Below, in pieces: positions 11,280 to 22,079 of a stretch of 64,000 nt of DNA. The DNA comes from Paragonimus westermani (Eukaryota > Platyhelminthes > Trematoda > Plagiorchiida > Troglotrematidae). The notes beneath the pieces were generated by a model. That model was not told the origin of the DNA. It was given only the letters and a program-made list of their open reading frames with translations, and ran no database searches. The stretch lies in assembly GCA_008508345.1 (NCBI GenBank), contig QNGE01003028.1:1-64000 (forward strand). Reading direction: 5' to 3'. Numbering within the stretch: position 1 is the stretch's first letter; every line of letters starts with the position of its first letter. Position numbers and translations under genes: made by a program.

Positions 11280-11589
11280 TTGGTAAACAACGATTAAAAG
11301 TCTACTGAACCCATCAATTTTTCTGCTAGTTTGACTTTGTCCAGTTCTTCAATTAAACTAAATGAGTCTTTAACGGTATATATATAGAATTTCCGTTTTA
11401 ATGGGGTCAGGGCCTGTACCAACCAAACAGCCATCTTGTGTTGTGGGCATTGGTCATCGATAGAATCGGTCTGAGTTGCACTCCGGACTTTTGTGTTTTG
11501 GGTAAGCTATACAGTTGCGGTGTTGATGAACCACTGGGTTTTAGAGAGTTAAAATTACTTTCAACAATTATTCGATGTAGCGGCAGCAA
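11280..11589 (-). pseudogene. Penelope-like element reverse transcriptase, N-terminal part
   Basis: The minus strand reads LYSLPKTQKSGVQLRPILSM (about 11510-11451), the signature 'LYGLPKTHK.GVPLRPILS' block of PLE RTs. After one frame shift it continues with TVKDSFSLIEELDKVKLAEK (about 11368-11309) and a DF*SLFTNVPL remnant (about 11290-11265) that corresponds to the first catalytic block. It lies head-to-head with a plus-strand PLE 3' end starting about 11600. Together they look like one insertion with an inverted 5' part. Confidence 0.75.
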
Positions 11590-11639
11590 CTCAAGATGTG
11601 GATTATTTGGTGCTGTACATTACTTCGAAATGGGCTCAG

Positions 11640-11882
11640 GATGTGACTGCGCAGTCGACTTCCTTCGTCCCCGTATCACGCAAACTTCCAGCCTCGTCTG
11701 TCGCCAAGCCCATGTTGGCCACTGGTCACCGGATTAATCCAGAGTCAACATTCAGGATTATAATGCGCCACGCTAATCCGCGTTTCCTGCGTTTTGCTGA
11801 GGCGATCGCGATTAGTCGTCTCAAGCCAGCGTTGTGTGTACAAAAACAATTATGTGTAAGCCTTAGACTCCCATGGACCTAG
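11640..11882 (+). pseudogene. Penelope-like element C-terminus (after GIY-YIG)
   Basis: The frame contains SRKLPASSVAKPMLATGHRI, FRIIMRHANPRFLRFAEAIA and RLKPALCVQKQL. These match the conserved tail that follows the GIY-YIG endonuclease in the other PLE copies here (13200-13421, 23573-23760, 32590-32791). The GIY-YIG core itself is missing or scrambled. The stop at 11882 is followed by about 100 bases of 3' sequence and then a hammerhead ribozyme, the usual PLE 3' organisation. Confidence 0.75.
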
Positions 11883-11983
11883 TAATTCTCTCCTGTCGTT
11901 CTCCACCCCCATTTGCTATTTTATTCTTCACCCTCCCCCCATACCATTAGTGTTTTTTATGTATGTTCCTGGTTGTTGTTATT

Positions 11984-12022
11984 TGGTACTGAAGAGGCAA
12001 TACGAAATGCTAACATCTACCA
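11984..12022 (+). ncRNA. Minimal hammerhead ribozyme of a PLE (core intact)
   Basis: Read by eye: stem I strands TGGTA and TACCA (5 bp) enclose CTGAAGA (allowed form of the CUGANGA core), a short stem-II region GGCAATAC, GAAA, stem III ATG-CTAA-CAT and the cleavage triplet ending ATC. All conserved core positions are present, and the predicted cut falls after C12017. Stem II is very short and has only one good pair, as in other minimal PLE hammerheads. Hammerheads in the terminal pseudo-LTRs of Penelope-like elements are established knowledge; activity of this copy is inference. Confidence 0.8.
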
Positions 12023-12604
12023 GTGTCCGTCTTATTACTGCTAACAGTAGGTTTGTGGCAGTTGGGTGAGATTCAGTGGCTGGGGAAGGCAGGCTGTAGG
12101 AATCAGTACTTTTAGGCATATGTTGTGGGAATAACGAAAACAATTGTATAGGGATGACGCGACAGGGTCAGTCGAAATGAATTTTGACTTCCAAAAATGA
12201 CCTACACAGGGGGCGGTGACATATCGACGTCAAACAGTTTGTGCGAGATTGGGTGACAGCTTTCCGAGAGCCATAGATCAAGTGCTACTGATCGCACCGC
12301 TGTCGGCTCAGTGAACTTGCCCACTTGTTCCTTAAGAGGAGAAAAGGAGAACGTGCTACAGCGCATCGTCATTCGGAGCGATCAGTAATTGTAATGTTAT
12401 TCTTTTGTGGCAATTATTTACAGACGAGTTCTGGTGCGAATCCTGTTTCACAGAGCTCGAAAGATGTGCACTGATGACTGATTGTAAGGAGAGGAGGAAA
12501 TATTAGAGTAGTTGTTACTCGTAATCGGACATCCTGAGAAGTTCATCGATGCTCACAACCAGAAAAGACTGAACTAGACTCGTGAGTTCGGTTCCCAAGA
12601 AGCA

Positions 12605-13421
12605 GGTCTTTTTGAACCTAATTCTCAAAGGTTATCATATCACAACTGAAGTAAGTCAGAAATTACAGTCTACTCCAATTCGTACATATCCTGCGGCCGA
12701 CTCACGGTTGTTACTCACAGCTAGTGTAGTGAGGACAGACAGTCGCACCATACTACTTAGACCATCATTCAGTAGCAGTGTGGATCGAAATGATCGCGGG
12801 ATAAATACAGGAAAGATACGGAGAGGATCATTAGTGGGAAGCATGACGTACGATGGCTTTCGCCACATGACGGAACTGAGACATGGTGTCCAAAGCGACT
12901 GGGGCATCCTCGGAAGAGTGTGGTGTGCAAATGAGTGTTTCTGTTCGTAATCCCGTTTAGACGCATAAGTCGTGTGTTGGTTTCCCAAATAAACTGCTGT
13001 GCCACCCGCCTTCTGGGTTCTGAGTGTCGCACTGCTTATTCCTAATCGTTACCTGCCGAAATATTCTGTATCATGTGTTATCTATCAGTTCACTGTCAGT
13101 TTCAGTGACGTCTGTATCGGCAGAACGGACCGGTGCCTACAAAACAAAATGTCTGAACGTACGCCCAAGTGGTTGGCGCACACGACGACGCAACAGGCAA
13201 TGGCAATAGAACGGTTGAGACGACATCCGACCTCGCCCACTGCAAAGCACATCATCGAAACTGGTCACGTTGTTGACCCCGCCATCTGGATTCAAGTATT
13301 GTTGCGTAACCGGAATCCGAAACTGCTTGCTTTCACCGAGGCAATGTTAATGAATACTCGCAGTCCGGCCCTGTGTGTGCATAGACTGTTGACTCACGCA
13401 GTCTGTCTGTCTTCGAACTGA
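12605..13421 (+). pseudogene. Penelope-like element with GIY-YIG domain, second copy
   Basis: The first part (12605-12785) reads FLNLILKGYHITTEVSQKLQ, the linker before the endonuclease. The second part (13068-13421) has VIYQFTVSFSDVCIGRTDR (the GIY-YIG core, with CIGR where YIGR is usual), MSERTPKWL (the 'R..EH.PKWL' block) and the conserved tail LLRNRNPKLLAFTEAMLMN. Between them about 280 bases (12785-13065) do not fit the PLE and look inserted or scrambled. The RT is not found upstream. A degenerate hammerhead follows at 13511. Endonuclease identity is strong, the copy is 5'-truncated and inactive. Confidence 0.8.
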
Positions 13422-13510
13422 TATCATTCCTTGTTTCATATAAACCCAAGCGTTGGTTGTTCCTATTGTTGTTGCTATCCTCATGTCTTAATTTTCTAAT
13501 GTTTGACGTT

Positions 13511-13549
13511 CGTGACTGAAGAGAGTAAACGAACTGTTAACATCTCGTG
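13511..13549 (+). ncRNA. Degenerate PLE hammerhead ribozyme
   Basis: The order CTGAAGA, GAGTAAAC, GAAC, TG-TTAA-CA, ATC follows the same plan as the other copies, but the GAAA box reads GAAC, so the closing A-U pair of stem III is lost. Stem I pairs CGTGA with TCGTG using G-U wobbles. It lies about 90 bases after the PLE stop codon. Probably inactive. Confidence 0.6.
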
Positions 13550-13689
13550 ATGTATGTTTCCTATCGTTATTACTGAATGCATTACAATTTAGATATATTT
13601 CGAGCTGCTGCATATTGTATCTGCACAATGCAAGTAACCGCAAAGAATGAGATTGGAGCAAGTGAAATGTGAGAACACTTTGAAACGTG

Positions 13690-14005
13690 CAACATTTGTT
13701 TGGCCGAGTTGTCTGTGAAGTGAGTGCATTTAATGACGCGGGGCAGTGAAAGCCGTAAGGAAGCTATCTCGCTGATAATGTCTTACTCTCACTTGCAGCT
13801 CGGTTTGTTGTTTGCAAGGTGTAGGCACCTTGATGCTGAATGTTTGAATATGGACGTAGTGATTTTCAGTAGTTAGGTCCCTTCCCGTCCCCTTCTATTT
13901 TCCTTCTCTCCTATATATAGGGTTTGCTGTTTCTTCATGGTTGTGTGGCAGTTAATCATTGGTGTTAACCACTGATGTATTGCTGTCTATGATGATGATG
14001 ATGCA
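13690..14005 (+). repeat. RTE-like LINE 3' end
   Basis: Nearly identical to the end of the LINE at 55560-55870. It contains the last codons (..LSVK stop), the 3' UTR block beginning TGAGTGCATTTAATGACGCG, a TGGTTGTGTGGCAGTTAA block and a terminal GATGATGATGATG run. RTE elements typically end in short tandem repeats of this kind. Almost all coding sequence is absent (extreme 5' truncation). Confidence 0.85.
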
Positions 14006-14177
14006 ACATTTGATTAGCTCGGCAAACGAGAAGGTATATCGTATTTGCGGGGTCCTTGTGCATGCCCAGTTGCTGTTTAGTTCTTTTGTCTGACGTATGG
14101 AATATACATGTCGAGCATTTTCAGGCTAAACGAAATATAACGCATCACAATATTCGTCTTCCATCTGCACTAGTGGT

Positions 14178-14588
14178 GTAGCGACCCTATTTGTTTATTG
14201 CTAACAGCATTTAAGTTACAGTTAGCACTTGTACTCTTTCTCCTCCCCACATTTTGTGTGCGCTTGAACTTTTGTTTGAACGGTTACCGGCATGTCACCC
14301 GCGCACTCGAACGTTTCTGCTCCGGTGCCTGCTCGCTTGACGTTTTGTTGTACTAACGTTTCATGTTGCTCTTGTCGATTTCACGTGTCGGCCATACATT
14401 TCTCGTCTATTCGTTGCGTTGTTCGTAACTGACCGACCATAGCCCATCTGAACTCTACAAACTGATGAGCCCGTTTAGGATATATATCAGTGTATACCTG
14501 AGTTTAACTTTTTCTCCACTCATTACTTTTTGGGTGCGTGTATCGTATATATATATATGTATAAGTTTATGTATCCGTCTCCATTCGC
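14178..14588 (+). other. Putative gypsy LTR or 5' leader
   Basis: Begins TGTAGCGACCC, a start style also seen in the solo LTR family of this window (TGTAGCGAA), and leads without other features into a gypsy Gag frame at 14589. It includes a short (TA)n run (about 14547-14560). No second LTR or target-site duplication was found, so the boundaries are guesses. Confidence 0.35.
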
Positions 14589-15352
14589 GTGGTCGCTAAA
14601 GAGATCAAGTCCGAATTCTCGTCTTCCGTATCTATTATCACGCTAGCTGTTCCCGCTTTTGGGGATCTCGATTCAGAGCTGTGGTTCGCTGTGTTAGAAT
14701 TACAGTTCGGCAACCGGTGCATAACAAATGACTCGGACAAGTTCTCACAGCTTATACAGCGTCTTCCCCGAGATATGCTGACCCTGATTAGTGATACCTT
14801 ACTAGGGTCGACAACAGATCGTTGAGTCCGCTAAGCAAACGATTCTTAATGAACCACAACCATCCGGTAAAATGCGTTTGGAACAACTGTTCCAACGGCT
14901 ACAGTTGGGGGACAAGAAGCCGTCGGTTCTTCTTCGAAAGATGCGACATGTAGCAGGCAAATCACAGTTGCCTGAGTCGTTTTTGCAAGAGTTGTGGATA
15001 CAAAGATTGCCCGAGTACACACAAGGGCTACTTTCCGTGTTACTCTCGCGTTCGTTAAGTGACCTAGCGGTTTCGGCCGACGCAACACATGAGCGTTGCC
15101 GAGACACAGGGCAGCCAGCAGTAGTTGAGCAAATATTTAACTCGAACATTCCGGCGGATCATTTGTTGGCCACGAAGGACGCCGAAATAGCAAGCCTGCG
15201 GAAAGCACTAGAATGCAGTGAACGCGGCCCTTTAGAAACAAACGCCTAGATAGCTCAGTTGCGGCATGAACTGGCTGATCTTCGTGCCAGCATTCAACGT
15301 AATAGGTCACTGTCTAGAATTCTTCCAACGCTCGCCCGATCACCGCCCGGGA
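14589..15352 (+). pseudogene. Ty3/gypsy Gag fragment
   Basis: The frame reads LAVPAFGDLDSELWFAVLEL and QFGNRCITNDSDKFSQLIQR, the usual Gag start in which a target phrase 'P.F...DPELWF..VE.QF' is followed by a helical capsid region. A frame break at 14822 is followed by RLEQLFQRLQLGDKKPSVLL, RKMRHVAGKS and LQELWIQRLPEY, all standard Gag phrases. The last part (about 15120-15350) forms a coiled-coil-like helix. No pol follows: the fragment stops at the N at 15358, next to RMI1 exons on the other strand. Confidence 0.75.
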
Positions 15353-15357
15353 TAAAA

Positions 15358-15358
15358 N
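15358..15358. other. Single ambiguous base at a gypsy/RMI1 junction
   Basis: The only N in the window. It lies precisely where the plus-strand gypsy Gag stops being readable and sequence downstream of the RMI1 exon 2 donor begins. It may mark an assembly join or a polymorphic site. Confidence 0.9.
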
Positions 15359-15566
15359 AGGTTGACATGTCTAAAGCCGGAGAAAAACTGGTAAGAAAGA
15401 TCGACAAGAATTAGAGTAACCAGATGAACACTGACGGCATCAGCTTGGGTGCGAGTGAAAAAGCTTGTGTGATTTTTCAACACTTTCGACGATGTACCGA
15501 ACTCATTTAATAATAAACAACTGGGCTTTACCATTTGTTTAAGTAGGCTACATGAGTGTGACTTAC

Positions 15567-16162
15567 TGAATGAGCTACTGCCAACCATGTTGTGTTGACT
15601 AAACGCCTGAACCGTCATTTGCGTCAGGTCTGGATCCCCGCCCAAATCGGCATCCAAGTTATCCAGCGAGGGCAAATTCACACTCAAATTGCCTTCATGT
15701 CGTCGCAACTGTCCGTAATAAGAGTCTCCGATGTTGAACAAGCCAACGACCTATAAACAGCAGTAACGGAGGAGGGTGGTAAGTACTGACGCGAAATCGT
15801 ATAAATTGAGCAACCATAAATTGGCGACTAACCTGTAGGCACAGTTCCCCTTCCAGTTTTAATGCTGTCGACCCCACAGACTGGCCAACAGTTCCGCTGG
15901 CAGGTTCAGACGAAGCAGGTAACACAGGGCAAGCCAAGTTATGCAAATCAGCGTGTATCCACTGCTCATAAATCAACTGGCACCAATCAGCCTTGGTCAG
16001 CTGAGCGCAACCGTTCAGACCACCATGTTCCTCAACCAACCATTGCACACAGGCCTCGGTCCAACCATCTGGCACGTGGATAGCTTGATCGATTAGCCAG
16101 CTATTTAGCTGATTGATGCTAGCCTCCATGTGAGTAGTGGATTGAATGAATGTCACTGTCAT
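15567..16162 (-). CDS. RMI1: RMI1-like protein, exons 1 and 2 (partial gene)
   Basis: Exon 1 (16162-15833, 110 codons) encodes an N-terminus like RMI1, the OB-fold scaffold of the BLM/topoisomerase III alpha dissolvasome in the nucleus. It has a short helix (NQLNSWLIDQAIHVP), the WTEACVQWLVEEHGG segment matching the family's 'W.EACI.W..EE', and LIYEQWIHADLHNLACPVLP matching 'VFEQWLLTDLRDLEHPLLP'. The exon ends KLEGELCLQ at a GTTAGT donor. An 82-base intron (15832-15751) ends TTTATAG. Exon 2 (15750-15567) continues in phase 0 as VVGLFNIGDSYYGQLRRHEG, the family's 'LQ...DVS.PAY.QL' strand, and stops at a GTAAGT donor. Two in-frame ATGs (16162, 16129) are possible; the second gives a length nearer the family. 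Later exons are not found. Confidence 0.75.
15751..15832 (-). other. Intron 1 of the RMI1-like gene
   Basis: 82 bases, GT (GTTAGT) to AG (CTGTTTATAG) with a pyrimidine-rich 3' part. It is supported by homology continuing in phase 0 on both sides. Short first introns are common in flatworm genes. Confidence 0.75.
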
Positions 16163-16359
16163 GTTGGTACGGTAGACATGACCAAAGAACAGAACGATTC
16201 AAGAGCAGCACAAATTAATCTGAAGGTGGCGGAATGAAAACGCGATTAACTCTTGCGTACGAAAACTTTTGCTTGAGCAAAACGCGAGTAGATAGCTATG
16301 GAGAGACGGAAAGAAGGAAGGCACAGAATAGTGCATAACGGAAACGGATTATCGGTTAA

Positions 16360-16600
16360 AGAAAACGGTATCGTCAACATCATCAAAGACCGTAATACAA
16401 ACTTTCACACAACCATGAAGGAAAAAGGAAAAGAAAGGGAGAGGAGGGAGACTAACAGCTAAACAAACATGTCTGTATCCAAACATTCAACACCAAGGTG
16501 CCTACATCATGCAAACAAGCGAATGAGTAATAAGTGAATGTAAGGCGTAATCAGAATGACAACAGATGTGGTAAAGTCGTGTTGGGTAGACTGTACATGG
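16360..16600 (-). repeat. RTE-like LINE 3' UTR fragment, minus strand
   Basis: The reverse complement of the RTE tail: CACACAACCATGAAG, a purine-rich block, CAAACATTCAACACCAAGGTG and a CAAGCGAATGAG-like stretch, in the same order as the reversed tail of 55600-55830. It lies about 200 bases upstream of the RMI1 start, in its 5' flank. Confidence 0.7.
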
Positions 16601-19150
16601 TACTTCAGGTTAACTATATCGATCTGGAGAAAGCATAGCGATGAACAGATGGTCGTACAGATTATCCGCTCGATTCATCCGGCTTGGTCTGACCATAAGA
16701 AGCTAAATGGTATTAGCAAAAGAATGTAGATTAGGTGAACCTAATAAAAATGGATTGACGGTACCTATGAACGTTGGTCACATCAGCCGTTGAATAGACC
16801 ATGATCGGTCAGGTTGGCCACGTTATGATTCATATCATACCAGACGGAACATGATGGGCAAACGGTGATGGCGCGCAAGTGCACACACCTAGCTAACAGA
16901 ATAAACGCTAAATGTCTTCTCGTTAAATCAGTCCCGACAAATGAAGCACACTGCACATTCACTCGGATCGAACGAAGGTGCTAACTTCAGCATATATTCA
17001 CATTTACGTAACGGTGGAGGGACGGTCACCAAAGAACAAATAGACGAGTAACAGGGATTTAGGAAATCTACAAGGAAAATGAGACTAATTAAGGCGGCGG
17101 TCTCAAATCTTTTTTCTTCGCAACCCAAAAGTTTGAAAAACCTTGATCTGGTGACTAAACATGCATGTGAACAGTTGTGAAATGAGAAGTAATCTAAGAA
17201 AATGAGCAAAACAAAATGTCTCGCAAAGTAAACACACTTCTGAAGAAGTACGGGTCGTTTGCACCAAGGTGTCAATAGGGTCCAAAATTTATTATGGAAA
17301 AATCGCAAGGCAACGTTGCTTTTTTTCAGCAAATTCTTGGACTTCTAATGGTTTCGTAGATCACGTGACAGAAAAGCCCTATTTCCAGTTTAGTTCAGAT
17401 CGGCAACATTGCACTTAGAGAATATGAGCTGTTTCTGCTTTCTGCGATGCAGAAAATATCTCCCGTGACTCAGGAGTTTAGGACCGCTACCGGTCCATTG
17501 ATGCATCTGTTTGCAGGTCTCTCTACATGGTGGGCATTCAGGGAATATTTTGGACACAACAAAATGAATATAACAAGCAATTGTCGCACACCATACCACG
17601 GGGTCATCAAACATAGCTGGAGGGTTTAGTTACTAAAAAAGCAAGAACCAATCGGGAATGCACTCCAATATAGTCATATCAATCTGAAGTAGCAAATATA
17701 GGTGCGACATGTCGAAGACAGGCGTCCTTCGGATCGCATGTCCCAAAGTTACTCGAAACATATTGCCAATCTGCCAAATAGTGGAGAATAGACTAGGAAC
17801 GTAAAGATAACCAATTAAAGGCCAACGAAATTGCTGAATTCCCGGCTAGAATAGTCGTGTGGACAAACAAAAACACTATAAAAAGTGATATCAAGTATCC
17901 CGGTGAACATATACGAGTATTCTCGATACAATGCAAATAGTTATCACAAATATATACTCCAATGCAAGATGTTCGCATCACTGAGGAAATGGTTCTAAAG
18001 TGCGGTGAGGGGGTTATTTTCATCATTCCAATTACTGAGTATCGTAACACTGAGCATCACACCATACCAGACTACTGAGTGGAGTCAACAGGACAGTTAT
18101 ACATACCCTCCTCGACATAAGTCAACAAACTGAACACTACTCAGAACTGAGTTCAACTGAGGTTGCCATGTACGAACGAGTTAGGGCAAGGATATACACC
18201 ATAGACCAGTTGTAACAAGGATGAAACTTGAGCCGAGTGTTGTTTTGTGAAAGGAATTGGTTAGCAAGTTTGTCTGGATACGAAAGTTACGATCAGATGT
18301 AACTGGGGAGAGATAACAAATCAATTTTTGTTGTGACTGTTGTCAGATTGCGAACCGAGCTGATTCTGCTTACAAACGTTTCAACACTACGGTAAATAAC
18401 GTCAACATGACAACTTCATTCGGGAGGTCAGAACGACCTGCAATGAAGTCCACCGAATCGACCATATCAGGCCCATGATTCGGGTTATAATCACGCTGCG
18501 ACGCAGTGCCTCATTTAATCGCCAATGTAGCAGACCGGCGTCATTGATCTTCACTGCATGTTGATTCACTATGTACCATCAAAGCCCAGAGGTCATATGG
18601 GTAGTCAATGATGAATACCGGCTAGCCATTTATTCAGCAACCATCACTCGATCTCGTGTACTACCAGCCCACTCAGCACAAGCTGACACTGACAGACAAT
18701 GACCACGATTTTGACGATTGACTGGAAGGTAGATTGACGAATCGCGAAAATGCTTTAGAAAGCTACATGGAAGACCATCCGTATGGAGGGTCAGGAGAGG
18801 ATGATTCAGTGATAGCATGAGCTTTCTAATAACATAAGATCAGCCCATGCGTGGGCTGCTGTTCGGACAGCCGGACGAGGTGATTTAGTCCTTCTTGGTC
18901 ACACTGCCACCGGTTTGAGTATCAGCATCATTAAGGTACAATGGCTATCAATTTCTAAGCACTAACGATACGCCATTGTACACGTGTTCACGGCGTTCCT
19001 TATTGCTAACTTCTCAATTCGATCCACTCCAAAGTTTCCTAATGTGAGCAGTGTGAGAACGTAAGACATCGATAATAGAAAAGGATAATAGGAAGGACGA
19101 TTCGAACTTCTAAGCACGCAGATCTGAGACCATTCCCGAATTTGATCAAC
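16600..19150. other. No recognised gene; 5' flank of RMI1-like gene
   Basis: Only chance-level open frames. The longest, 16928-17332 on the minus strand, is cysteine- and phenylalanine-rich with no family signature. It could contain the RMI1 promoter and unrecognised decayed repeats. Confidence 0.4.
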
Positions 19151-19156
19151 TCACAT

Positions 19157-19684
19157 TGTAGCGAAAAAGCGTCCAATAAAGCACAATCTTTACTGTCCAA
19201 TACGCTAGTCAGTCATACCACGCGCGCGCTCACGTTTATGAGTCATCAGTCCGGACCACAACCCCCCCCCGGCTTTCTGTTCACGCATCGTGTGCACTTC
19301 TGCTCGGTTTATGTGCGTGATCGGAGCCGTCTGTCGGGGGTTTTTTGTCTGCCATTCTCCGCCCGTTGGTCCGATTGCATTGAGCAAGGGCTCGTCCGGT
19401 TGCTCTTGTTTTCTTCCATCTATGCTGGCCCCTGATCGTAGTCCACAACCGCGTCGTGATATTTTTGCGAGTGTCGGAGTAATTACGCCTTCAACTTTGT
19501 CGTCCCTTTTCTGTTGCCTGCCATGTCTCGGCCGTTGGTCTGATCCAGTCGACTGATGACTCATCCGGTCGCCCCCGCCGTCCCCGATCCGTTCGTTGTG
19601 GGCTTTTGGACGTGCCTCCCCCCGCGTCGAGGTATTTCGCCGAGTGTTGGAATACCCACACCTCCGGCCTGATTAGCCACCACA
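19157..19684 (+). repeat. Solo LTR copy A (TGTAGCG...CCACCACA family)
   Basis: Starts TGTAGCGAAAAAGCG and ends GCCACCACA. It shares its full length with copies C and D and holds two tandem units of about 181 bases. Flanks ACAT and ATAT suggest a decayed 4-bp target duplication. It is G+C-rich with several open frames on both strands, but these follow the repeat and are not taken as genes. Confidence 0.7.
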
Positions 19685-19689
19685 ATATT

Positions 19690-21088
19690 ACTGCACCAAG
19701 CTCATCCACTGTATTGGACCTTGAGCCTTATAGCGCCTAACAGTTGCCACTGTTTATCAATGTGTGCTGAGTGGTGGGGCGATGACTGTATTTGAGAGAG
19801 GGGAGCGATAAACTCGAAAAGATTAAAAACAAGTAATGCTCTCGACTACCTGAGATTAATTCCTTGAACTATCTTAGGGGTCACATGCAACGTAAGAGAC
19901 ACTAGCCTGATGCCTGTTCGGTTGTTACACAATTTTTAAAACAAGATCGATTGTGGCTAAGCATCAATCATGAGGTATCTGTTCAATTTCCCGAACTGCC
20001 TGAAGGACTTTTGTCAGCTCTGACATCATACTTTCTTCAATATCCTTGAGCAGATGGGGGAGAGATCAGTTTTGGTCTAGAAGGCTTGTTATGCTTCCAT
20101 AGCGTAAAATGTAGGGTCACTTCTGCTTCCAGCGGAGGGTCACCGGAAACAGAATAAAGCGCCATTCGGGTGCAGTCACACACCGGATCCCGCTAAAGCC
20201 AAATTTACTGTTCCTCAAAGTGTTTAGCCCACCTGTCAAGTCAGCATGAACGCCAGTTGTTAGGTGAACACTCTTTTTCACATACGGTCTCACTTACACC
20301 GACTTGACGGCCGGTACAATTACGTATCAGGAAAAAAGGCCTTCTGCTATGGGCGGATAGAAAGGCTCGCCCATTCCTTTCGAATGTTCCACCACGTGAT
20401 GCTTACGGTTAAAGTGCAGACTTTTAGTTAGTTTGCACCCAACGGTCGTTATGACGTTCAGATCCATGTGCAATCGAGCGACTTCGGTTCTCTGAGGTGA
20501 CAGAAATCTACCTCGAAAGTGTTAATCTCACCTGTGCGCCTGCGAGACAACAGAGTACAAGGTTTTCTTGACGGACCCTATCGGGAGCCAGTGAATCAAG
20601 AGTCTGACGCACTTGGCAATGGGGTGATTGCCTAGTCCGGGGGGGAGCACAATGGATAATGCATTGTTATCTGGCTCTAATCACTGCTGCGCACAGTGGA
20701 TGTATTCGAAAACAAAAATTTGGAATGATAGCGGATGTTTTTCAACCGTATCGGGGAATACGCTGGCGATTACATTTAACTGTTGCATGATCGGAGAGCT
20801 CCTTGTGTTTGGAGGTATCTTTTTTAACCTTCTTCCTTATTTGCTAGACAGCACTGCTGCAGCCATAAGAAATAGTTCTGCTATATGCCCACAGGATCGT
20901 GCTTCGCTACTTAGATACTGTTACGCGATCAATAGTGCAACACACGAACAGGCATGAGCCGAAGTCCCAGTAAGCCATGCACACGACTTGCACAAACGCA
21001 AACTAAAACGGCACCGACAACACAGCAGCACGCCCCATTACACAACTCAAGTTCAATCCGTGCGCGCTCGCTGGTTTCGGTTGCGCGT

Positions 21089-21138
<50 letters not shown>

Positions 21139-21705
21139 ACATGAAATTGTATACTTTCAGTGGGGTCGAGAGATTCCTGGTTCTTCCGTCTGTTGAAAAC
21201 GCAAAGGTTTGAAGTGACGCGGTCTACGCTGTACTGTTCCCGCTCCTAAACATGGCTAAACTTCAGGTCAGTGATCCCGATGTGGATAAACAAAGTTTTA
21301 ATGAAGACTCAAACATAACGCGCTGAGGATTAGTAGTTGGATGCCTATTATCGACAGGATTATGAAGACTTACCATTGCCCAAATGCATAAAACCAATCT
21401 TGATACTTCCCACAATATGCCACATTCATAGATCGAATCATCCAAGAAACTCACTTCAACCGGAGCATCTGAACCGTCTGCTGTACACGTTGAATATGCG
21501 CACATCGATACTGCTGGATCTCCGCTATCATCGAGATGTTATCGATGACTCCTCATATGCGTCAGTGGGAGTGATTAAGCAATGTAGAGTGAATGGAACC
21601 CAGCCTAGACTTGTGCCGCAGATATGAAGTGAACATTTTATTCAAAGTCGAGTACCCGCACTAAACTGTGATGGAAGTCAATCCGTGGGTACACACCAAC
21701 AAACA
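19690..21705. other. No recognised gene; one dinucleotide run
   Basis: Contains the (TA)n run at 21092-21136 and several short open frames (for example 20628-20957 plus, 109 codons) without recognised motifs. Confidence 0.4.
21092..21136. repeat. (TA)n microsatellite
   Basis: 45 uninterrupted bases of alternating T and A. Confidence 0.98.
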
Positions 21706-21708
21706 GTC

Positions 21709-22071
21709 GTATGGTGATGAACTATCAAACCGGAGGCGTGGGTATTCCAACACTCGGCAGAATACCTCAACGCAGCGGGAGGGTATGTCCAAAAGCCAAC
21801 AGAGAGCAGATCAGGGACAACACGGGCGACCGGACGAGCCATCGCCAAACGGGATCGGACCAACGGACGAGGAATGGCAGTCGGAAACAACCCGACAGAA
21901 AGCGTCGGCCACACACACAAACCGGGTCGAAGTGCACGTGACGTGTGAGCGGAAACCGGGGGTGTGTTGTGGACCGGAATTCCGGTTCATAAACGTGAGC
22001 GCATATGTGGCACGGCAACCAGCGAGTTGGACGATACAGATTGTGCTTTATTGGACGGCTCTTCGCTACAG
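21709..22071 (-). repeat. Solo LTR copy B, single-unit version
   Basis: The reverse complement begins TGTAGCGAAGAGCCG and carries the same internal blocks as copies A, C and D, but only one of the two 181-base units. It is therefore about 181 bases shorter (about 363 against 544). Confidence 0.7.
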
Positions 22072-22079
22072 TATTGCAA

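Noticed and set aside
14463..14492. CTGATGAG followed by a CCC...GG-like stem, resembling a schistosome-type hammerhead
   Set aside because: The required GAAA box is absent (ATAT instead) and no matching stem I is seen.
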